A DNA stretch of 45,982 bases from CAXXOK01 sp035353235. GTDB taxonomy: Bacteria; Bacillota; Clostridia; Christensenellales; Aristaeellaceae. The notes beneath the pieces were generated by a model. That model saw nothing but the letters and a program-made list of their open reading frames with translations, was not told where the DNA came from and did no database searches. The stretch spans positions 1 through 45,982 of the forward strand of contig DAOPZG010000004.1 of the NCBI GenBank assembly GCA_035353235.1, given 5' to 3'. Positions 40,961-45,982 of the stretch are shown in pieces. Position 1 is the first letter of the stretch. Every line of letters begins with the position of its first letter. The position numbers and the translations under genes are program-made.

Positions 40961-43348
40961 ATGAAACTGTCCATGAACATGATTAAGAACTACGCGGATA
41001 TTCCCGTGACCGCGAAGGAATATGAAGACCGGATGGTCATGACCGGCACCTCCGTGGAGGGCGTTGAGGAACTGGGCCGCGAAATTGATAAGGTTGTCGT
41101 TGGCCGTGTGCTCACCTGCGAGGCGGTGGAGGGAACTCACCTGCACCAGTGCACCGTAGACGTGGGCGGCGACGCGCCGCTTTCCATCGTATGCGGCGCG
41201 CCCAACGTGGCGGTCGGCATCCTTGCGCCCGTCGCGCTGGACGGCGCCACGCTTCCCGGCGGCGTCACCATTAAAAAAGGCAAGCTGCGCGGCATGCTCA
41301 GCGAAGGGATGCTGTGCGCCGCCACGGAACTGAACGTGACCGACGATCTGTACCCCAGCGTGGGAGACGCCGGATTGCTGATCTTTAACGAGGAGTATCC
41401 GGTTGGCAGCGACGTAAAGCCCATTCTGGGGTTGGACGACGCGGCCGTGGATTTTGAGATTCTCGCCAATCGCCCGGACTGCCTTTGTGCCATGGGCGTC
41501 GCGCGGGAGACCGCCGCGGCGTTCAGTACGGCGTTCCATCCTCCGGTAGTAACGGTTCGGGAGGCGGACGGTGACATCCGTAACGAAGTGGATGTAGCTG
41601 TTCAGGACGGCGACCTGTGTCCGCGGTATGCCGCGCGCGTGATCAAGAACGTGCGCATCGCCCCGTCGCCCCAGTGGCTGCGCCGCGCCCTGTATGGCGC
41701 TGGGTTGCGCTCCATCAACAACATTGTGGATATCACCAACCTGGTGATGATCGAGTATGGCCATCCCATGCACGCCTTCGACCTCAGCAAGGTGCGTGGC
41801 CGCAAAATCATCGTTCGCCGCGCGCACGAAGGCGAGATTCTCACCACGCTGGATGGCAGCGAGCGCGCCCTGCGCCCGAACGACCTGGTCATCTGCGATC
41901 AGGATCGCGCCACCGGGCTTGCTGGCATCATGGGCGGCGAGGAAAGCGAAATTGTGGAAGGCACCACCGAAGTGATGTTCGAGTGCGCCAGCTTCGACCG
42001 CACCGCTATCCGCCTCACCAGCCGGGCGCTGGGGATGCGCACCGAGGCGAGCGGACGTTTCGAGCGCGGCGTAAGCCCCGCCACCGTAATGGACGCGCTG
42101 AACCGCGCCTGTATGCTGGTTAACCTCCTGGACGCGGGCGACGTGGTCGGCGGCTGCATCGATATTTACCCCCATCCACTCGCTTCCGTGCCGGTTACCG
42201 CAAGCGTCGCGCGGATATCCGAGCGCGCAGGTGTAGCGATCCCCGCGGAGAAGATGGTCGAAATTCTTAGAAAACTGTTCTTCACCGTAGACCTGAAAGG
42301 CGATACCCTGACCGTAACGCCGCCGCCTTATCGCAGCGATGTGGAGGGCGAAGCCGACCTGTGCGAAGAAGTGCTGCGGATTTACGGGTTCGATCACATT
42401 GGCTGCACACGTCTGCGCGGCGAGACCACGCAGGGTGGCATATCGCCGATGCTTCGGCTGAAAAACAGGCTGGCGACGGTGCTGCAGGGCATGGGGTATC
42501 TGGAAGTGATGAACTACAGCTTCATCAGTGCCCATGAAATTGAAAAGCTGGGATTGCCGGAAAACGACCCACGCCTTTCGCCGCTGTGCATCCGCAACCC
42601 GCTTGGCGAGGATACCTCCGTAATGCGCCCCACGCTGGCGCCGGGAATGCTGAAAACCCTCTCCTACAACATGAACCACGGCACCGCTACCGCCAGCCTT
42701 TATGAAATGGCCGCCGTATTCGACGCACATCATCCCACCGCGGAAGGGTTGCCTGCCGAAACCCAGACCCTGTGCCTGGGCGGGTACGGCGAGGGTACGG
42801 ATTTTTACGCCATGCGCGGGGCTGTGGAAGCGCTGCTGCACACCGCCGGTATCGTCTGCGAAATCGCGCCCGGCGCGGACGCGTATTATCATCCCGGCCG
42901 CAGCGCCCGGCTGATTCAGGGCGATACCGTATACGCACAACTTGGCGAGGTGCATCCGGCCGTACGGGAAGCCTTCGACCTGCCCCGCCGCGCCGTACTG
43001 GCGGAGCTGAACTTACAGGCCGTATTTGAAAACGCAATCCCCATGGGCGAGCTTTCGCCACTTCCGCGCTTCCCCAGCGTATCACGCGATCTGGCGCTGG
43101 TCATGGACGAATCCGTCGCGGTCGGCCCGCTGATGGCCGCCATGAAGCGTGCCGGAGGCGCGCTGCTGGAATCTATCGAAATGTTCGATGTTTACCACGG
43201 CGCACAGATCGGGGAAGGAAAAAAGAGCGTCGCCTTCTCCCTCACCTTCCGCGCTCCCGACCGCACCCTGACCGAGCCGGAAATCACCAAAGCCATGGAA
43301 AAGGTGCAACGTAGCTGCGGTGTGCTGTTCGGAGCGGTGATCCGGTAA
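40961..43348 (+). CDS. pheT: Phenylalanine-tRNA ligase beta subunit
   Basis: PheT is the tRNA-binding and editing subunit of the (alpha-beta)2 enzyme. The 795-residue protein has an OB-fold tRNA-binding domain (about residues 40-150, with HLHQCTVDVGGDAPLSIVCGAPNV), B3/B4 editing (about residues 210-390), B5 (about 395-475), a catalytic-like core, and the C-terminal FDX-ACB domain (about 700-795, SPLPRFPSVSRDLALVMDE). The full set gives a normal length. The ATG follows AAGGAGGAAGAACGCG. A long inverted repeat closes the unit. Confidence 0.97.
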   Translation: MKLSMNMIKNYADIPVTAKEYEDRMVMTGTSVEGVEELGREIDKVVVGRVLTCEAVEGTHLHQCTVDVGGDAPLSIVCGAPNVAVGILAPVALDGATLPGGVTIKKGKLRGMLSEGMLCAATELNVTDDLYPSVGDAGLLIFNEEYPVGSDVKPILGLDDAAVDFEILANRPDCLCAMGVARETAAAFSTAFHPPVVTVREADGDIRNEVDVAVQDGDLCPRYAARVIKNVRIAPSPQWLRRALYGAGLRSINNIVDITNLVMIEYGHPMHAFDLSKVRGRKIIVRRAHEGEILTTLDGSERALRPNDLVICDQDRATGLAGIMGGEESEIVEGTTEVMFECASFDRTAIRLTSRALGMRTEASGRFERGVSPATVMDALNRACMLVNLLDAGDVVGGCIDIYPHPLASVPVTASVARISERAGVAIPAEKMVEILRKLFFTVDLKGDTLTVTPPPYRSDVEGEADLCEEVLRIYGFDHIGCTRLRGETTQGGISPMLRLKNRLATVLQGMGYLEVMNYSFISAHEIEKLGLPENDPRLSPLCIRNPLGEDTSVMRPTLAPGMLKTLSYNMNHGTATASLYEMAAVFDAHHPTAEGLPAETQTLCLGGYGEGTDFYAMRGAVEALLHTAGIVCEIAPGADAYYHPGRSARLIQGDTVYAQLGEVHPAVREAFDLPRRAVLAELNLQAVFENAIPMGELSPLPRFPSVSRDLALVMDESVAVGPLMAAMKRAGGALLESIEMFDVYHGAQIGEGKKSVAFSLTFRAPDRTLTEPEITKAMEKVQRSCGVLFGAVIR

Positions 43349-43362
43349 AAGGAAATCAATTC

Positions 43363-43403
43363 AAGACCCGGCTCAGGGCGGATGCCCTGAGCCGGGTCTT
43401 TGA
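43363..43403. terminator. Bidirectional terminator between pheT and pstA
   Basis: A perfect 16-17-bp stem (43363-43379 with 43384-43400, AAGACCCGGCTCAGGGC arm) has a 4-nt loop GGAT. The T-runs are short on both sides (CTTTGAT; CTTGAATTG), but the stem is very stable and lies between two convergent genes. The 80 nt to pstA show nothing else. Confidence 0.85.
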
Positions 43404-43482
43404 TATGGAAGTTGGATGGAAAATGAAGAAGTCCAAAAATCGGTTTGAAATAAGCATCAAGTACTCCGCAGACACATCCGGT

Positions 43483-44379
43483 TTATCTGCCCTCGGTTCT
43501 CTTCTGGTAGCGCCGGGTCAGCACCCGTGCCAGTAAACTAAACCCAAGCACCAGCAGTACCAGTACCGCCGCGGAAAAATTGGCGATCGCGCTGGAGTTG
43601 GGGTTCAGGCTGCCCTCGGTGCGCATACCCCAGATGTGCAGGGCCAGTGTTTCGCCGGGCCGGAAGGGGTTCAACGGGCAGGTGGGCGACGCAAGGTTCC
43701 AGTTTGCCCAGTTGATATTGGTGCTTTGCCCGGCCGTGTACAGCAGCGCCGCCGCCTCGCCGAAGCCGCGTCCCGCCGCCAGAATCACGCCTGTAATAAT
43801 GCGCGGAAAGCACGCGGGTAAAAGAACCTTCGTGATGGTGCGCCAGTGCGTCGCTCCCAGCGCCATGCTGCCCTCGGCATAACCGATCGGCAGAGAACGC
43901 AGCGCGTCTTCCGTGGTTGTGGTAATCAACGGAAGGCTGAGGATGGATACTGCCAGCGCGCCTGCCATCAGGTTCCACTTCGCGCCCGTCATCAGGATAA
44001 ACACCAGATAGCCGAACAACCCCACCACAATGGAGGGCAGAGAAGAAAGCGATTCGATGCTTACGCGGAGAAATGCGGTCAGTTTGCTGTCCCCCGCATA
44101 TTCCGCCATATAAATTCCTGCCGCAACACCGATCGGCACGCTGATCACCAGCGCCAGAAACACCAGATACAGGGTATTGAAGAGCTGGTTTCCGATGCCG
44201 TGCCGGTTAAACTGCAACAGTTCCGGGTAAAAATCCAGCGCACCTTTTACCAGAATATATCCCGCGAAAACGATCAGCAGCAGCAGGAAAAATCCGCCGA
44301 CGCTGAAAAATACACCCGTCATCAGGGAGTTGACCGCATTTGCCCGTTTGCTGCGGCTGAGCAGGCTCTTTTTCATCAT
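43483..44379 (-). CDS. pstA: Phosphate ABC transporter permease PstA
   Basis: PstA is one of two permease subunits of the high-affinity phosphate importer. The 298-residue protein has six membrane segments and the permease coupling loop with EDALRSLPIGYAEGSMALGATHWRTI, plus GRGFGEAAALLYTAG. The ATG at 44379 overlaps the pstC stop (ATGATGA), with AAAGGGGAAA upstream inside pstC; an ATG three bases on is equally possible. No pstB follows in the window, since the terminator and pheT come next. Confidence 0.96.
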   Translation of the reverse strand: MMKKSLLSRSKRANAVNSLMTGVFFSVGGFFLLLLIVFAGYILVKGALDFYPELLQFNRHGIGNQLFNTLYLVFLALVISVPIGVAAGIYMAEYAGDSKLTAFLRVSIESLSSLPSIVVGLFGYLVFILMTGAKWNLMAGALAVSILSLPLITTTTEDALRSLPIGYAEGSMALGATHWRTITKVLLPACFPRIITGVILAAGRGFGEAAALLYTAGQSTNINWANWNLASPTCPLNPFRPGETLALHIWGMRTEGSLNPNSSAIANFSAAVLVLLVLGFSLLARVLTRRYQKRTEGR

Positions 44380-45317
44380 GCCGCCTGTTTCCCCTTTCTG
44401 GAGATAATATGAATCAGCAGGATAAACAGCATGGAAATCAGAAACAGCAGCAGTGCCATCGTCCACAGCGCCAGGTTCTGTTCCCCGCCGTTCGCGGAGT
44501 TGCCCATATCCGCCGCAATGGCGGCGGTCAGGTTATTCGTCGGCGACAGCAGCCCCGCCGGGAACGCACGGGTCTTGCCGATTACCATGGCTACAGCCAG
44601 CGCCTCGCCGAACGCGCGCGCAAGCCCGAGGATAATCCCCGTGAAAATTCCGGGGGCCGCCGCGGGCACCACCACGCGATAAATCACCTGCCAGCGGGTG
44701 GAACCCAGCCCGTACGCCGCGTCGCGGTATTCCTGCGATACGCTTCGAATCGCGTCCGCCGCCACGGTCGTTATCGTGGGAAACATCATCACCGCAAGCA
44801 CGATGCTGGCCGCCAGCACTGAGTAGCCGCCCATCTTCGCGTGGAAAACGTCGCGGATCAGCGGCACCAGAATGGTAAGCCCCGTCCACCCGTATACCAC
44901 GGAAGGAATCCCTACGAATATTTCCACTGCGGGCTGCAGCAGTTTGGAACCCGCCCGGGGTGAAATTTCCGTCATAAAGATTGCCGCGCCCAGGCTGAAC
45001 GGGGTGATGAACACCAGCGCCAGCCCACAGGTAAGCAACGAACCCACAATGTAGATCGCCGCGCCCACCTTGCCGCTGCCTTCGGTAACGCTGTCCGTAG
45101 GCGCCCAATCGGCGGAAAACAGAAACTCCAGAATCGAATGATGGTACTTCGTAAAGGTGCCGGTGCCCTGCACTACCAGGAACGCGGCCACGGAAAGCGT
45201 CAGCAGGATAATGAATAATCCGCACGCCATTACCAGCCCACGTCCAAACCGTTCATTGCGAAGCAGTTTAATCGAGTTTTTCCGGCTTTCCCGCAGGCCG
45301 GCAGCGGTGTCCGTCAT
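44376..45317 (-). CDS. pstC: Phosphate ABC transporter permease PstC
   Basis: PstC pairs with PstA to form the phosphate channel. The 313-residue protein has six membrane segments, the family signature GGYSVLAASIVLAVMMFPT, the coupling loop SVSQEYRDAAYGLGSTRWQVIYRVVVP and ARAFGEALAVAMVIG. The ATG at 45317 is preferred; its AAGGAAGG is about 13 nt away, slightly far, and the frame open to 45503 overlaps pstS. A hairpin separates it from pstS. Confidence 0.95.
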   Translation of the reverse strand: MTDTAAGLRESRKNSIKLLRNERFGRGLVMACGLFIILLTLSVAAFLVVQGTGTFTKYHHSILEFLFSADWAPTDSVTEGSGKVGAAIYIVGSLLTCGLALVFITPFSLGAAIFMTEISPRAGSKLLQPAVEIFVGIPSVVYGWTGLTILVPLIRDVFHAKMGGYSVLAASIVLAVMMFPTITTVAADAIRSVSQEYRDAAYGLGSTRWQVIYRVVVPAAAPGIFTGIILGLARAFGEALAVAMVIGKTRAFPAGLLSPTNNLTAAIAADMGNSANGGEQNLALWTMALLLFLISMLFILLIHIISRKGKQAA

Positions 45318-45351
45318 GACCAAAGCAGCGCCTTCCTTCGATGCGCAAGCG

Positions 45352-45377
45352 CCAGGCAGGCGTTGCTGCCTGCCTGG
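45352..45377 (-). repeat. Intercistronic hairpin between pstS and pstC
   Basis: A perfect 10-bp stem (CCAGGCAGGC 45352-45361 with GCCTGCCTGG 45368-45377) has a 6-nt loop and no T-run on the minus strand. In binding-protein operons such hairpins often protect the upstream pstS message, so that more PstS than permease is made; here that is inference. Confidence 0.7.
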
Positions 45378-45411
45378 TACCGTGCGGGTCTTTGTGTATC
45401 CATCCCGGCGT

Positions 45412-45982
45412 TTACTTCGCCTCGTGGGTGGCAATCGCGGCGTCGGTGAGCTTGGAAGCCACACCGTAACCCATCGCTTCGATGTTGGAGGAGAACTCTT
45501 CACCGGTCATGTAGTTGATGAAGGCTTTCGCGGCATCGCTGCCTTCGCCCTTGGTGTACATGTGCTCGTAGCCCCATACCAGGTAGGTGCCGTTGTAGGT
45601 GTTTTCCAGCGTCGGGGCAATCCCGTCGATGGACACAGCCTGCACGTCCGCGTTGTTCACCAGATAGGAGAGGGCCACATAGCCGATGGCGCCCGGGTTG
45701 TTCTTCACGGTTTCCAGAAGGGTGCCGGAGTCGTCGGTTTCCAGCGCCTGGTTGGAAGCTTCTTCGGCGTCTTTGAGCGCCCAGGTTTTAAACAGCGCGC
45801 GGGTGCCGGATGAGGTGGGGCGGGTAACCAGCAGGATCGCTTCGTCGGGGCCGCCGACGTCTTTCCAGTTGGTGATCTTGGCGGTGAAAATGTCGGTCAG
45901 CTGTTCAGTGGTCAGGTTGCTTACGCCCAGCGCCTTGTTAACAACCGCGGCCATGGTTACGGTGCAAACTTTGTGGTCCACC
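45412..45982 (-). CDS. pstS: Phosphate-binding protein PstS, C-terminal part
   Basis: This is the extracytoplasmic lipoprotein that captures phosphate for PstCA. About 190 residues of the C-terminal lobe are seen; the N-terminus and signal peptide lie beyond the right edge, so no start is assigned. Motifs seen are LTTEQLTDIFTAKITNWKDVGG, the phosphate-binding RPTSSGTRALFK and NPGAIGYVALSYL. The frame is open to the window edge. pstC follows 94 nt after the stop (45317) past a hairpin. Confidence 0.95.
   Translation of the reverse strand, partial: VDHKVCTVTMAAVVNKALGVSNLTTEQLTDIFTAKITNWKDVGGPDEAILLVTRPTSSGTRALFKTWALKDAEEASNQALETDDSGTLLETVKNNPGAIGYVALSYLVNNADVQAVSIDGIAPTLENTYNGTYLVWGYEHMYTKGEGSDAAKAFINYMTGEEFSSNIEAMGYGVASKLTDAAIATHEAK

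Noticed and set aside
40589..42955. A 788-codon minus-strand open frame opposite pheS and pheT
   Set aside because: It is the mirror of a strongly conserved gene pair and is rich in His, Ala and Gly without any recognisable domain.
1..45982. Search by eye for tRNAs, CRISPR arrays, insertion sequences, attachment sites and toxin-antitoxin pairs
   Set aside because: No cloverleaf with a T-psi-C arm, no regularly spaced repeats, no transposase or integrase motif and no small toxin-antitoxin gene pair was seen.

Overview
The window looks like a GC-rich chromosomal segment of an anaerobic Firmicute of the class Clostridia, probably an uncultured gut-type lineage. This is an inference from gene content: a two-subunit iron-sulfur L-serine dehydratase, a cdaA-cdaR pair, a T-box leader on pheST, an ECF vitamin transporter S component next to coaX, EF-P beside a CD1247-type zinc ribbon protein, and rqcP, ispD, ispF, comEC and holA in one cluster. 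Coding density is very high. Genes lie in tight operons with 1-14 nt overlaps. I see no tRNA, insertion sequence, prophage or CRISPR array. Most genes are core housekeeping genes.

Layout: 1-2044, the end of a small gene (possibly a heavy-metal-binding domain) and a Zn/Cd-type P1B ATPase, closed by a strong terminator. 2121-4311 (-), yigZ, sdaAB, sdaAA. 4467-7719 (+), ruvC, ruvA, ruvB, queA, driven from a divergent promoter pair. 7860-8507 (-), plsY. 8687-11524 (-), ECF S component, coaX, hom behind a structured leader. 11875-14079 (-), Xaa-Pro peptidase, efp, zinc ribbon protein. 14219-15928 (-), CapA-like protein and a LUD protein. 16012-18220 (-), radC, a YdcF-like protein, rsmG. 18491-25370 (+), cdaA, cdaR, an uncharacterised Pro-rich membrane-anchored protein, a P-loop ATPase, an RNA m5C methyltransferase, an aldo/keto reductase and an ArsC-like protein.

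25494-28187 (-), an XRE-cupin regulator followed by an acyl-CoA synthetase fused in frame to a VOC (glyoxalase-fold) domain. 28292-33170 (-), rqcP, ispD, ispF, comEC, holA, all overlapping. 33240-38555 (-), an uncharacterised polytopic membrane protein, rsuA, an RsmC-like methyltransferase, a MalY-like C-S lyase and a PepV-like dipeptidase. 38723-39074 (+), the RNase P RNA with a near-consensus promoter and terminator. 39199-39495 (+), a small membrane protein. 39545-43348 (+), a phenylalanine T-box leader and pheS-pheT. 43483-45982 (-), pstA, pstC and the C-terminal part of pstS, running off the window edge.

Many transcription units start with clear sigma-A type promoters (TTGACA-like box, 16-17 nt, TATAAT-like box), which fixes most operon boundaries. 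The points most worth a second look are the acyl-CoA synthetase-VOC fusion with its dedicated regulator, the c-di-AMP operon that carries two uncharacterised proteins where glmM is usually found, the atypical T-box bulge, the hairpin that abuts the rqcP ribosome-binding site, and the pst operon with no pstB after pstA. I found no clear evidence of a wholly new multi-gene system.
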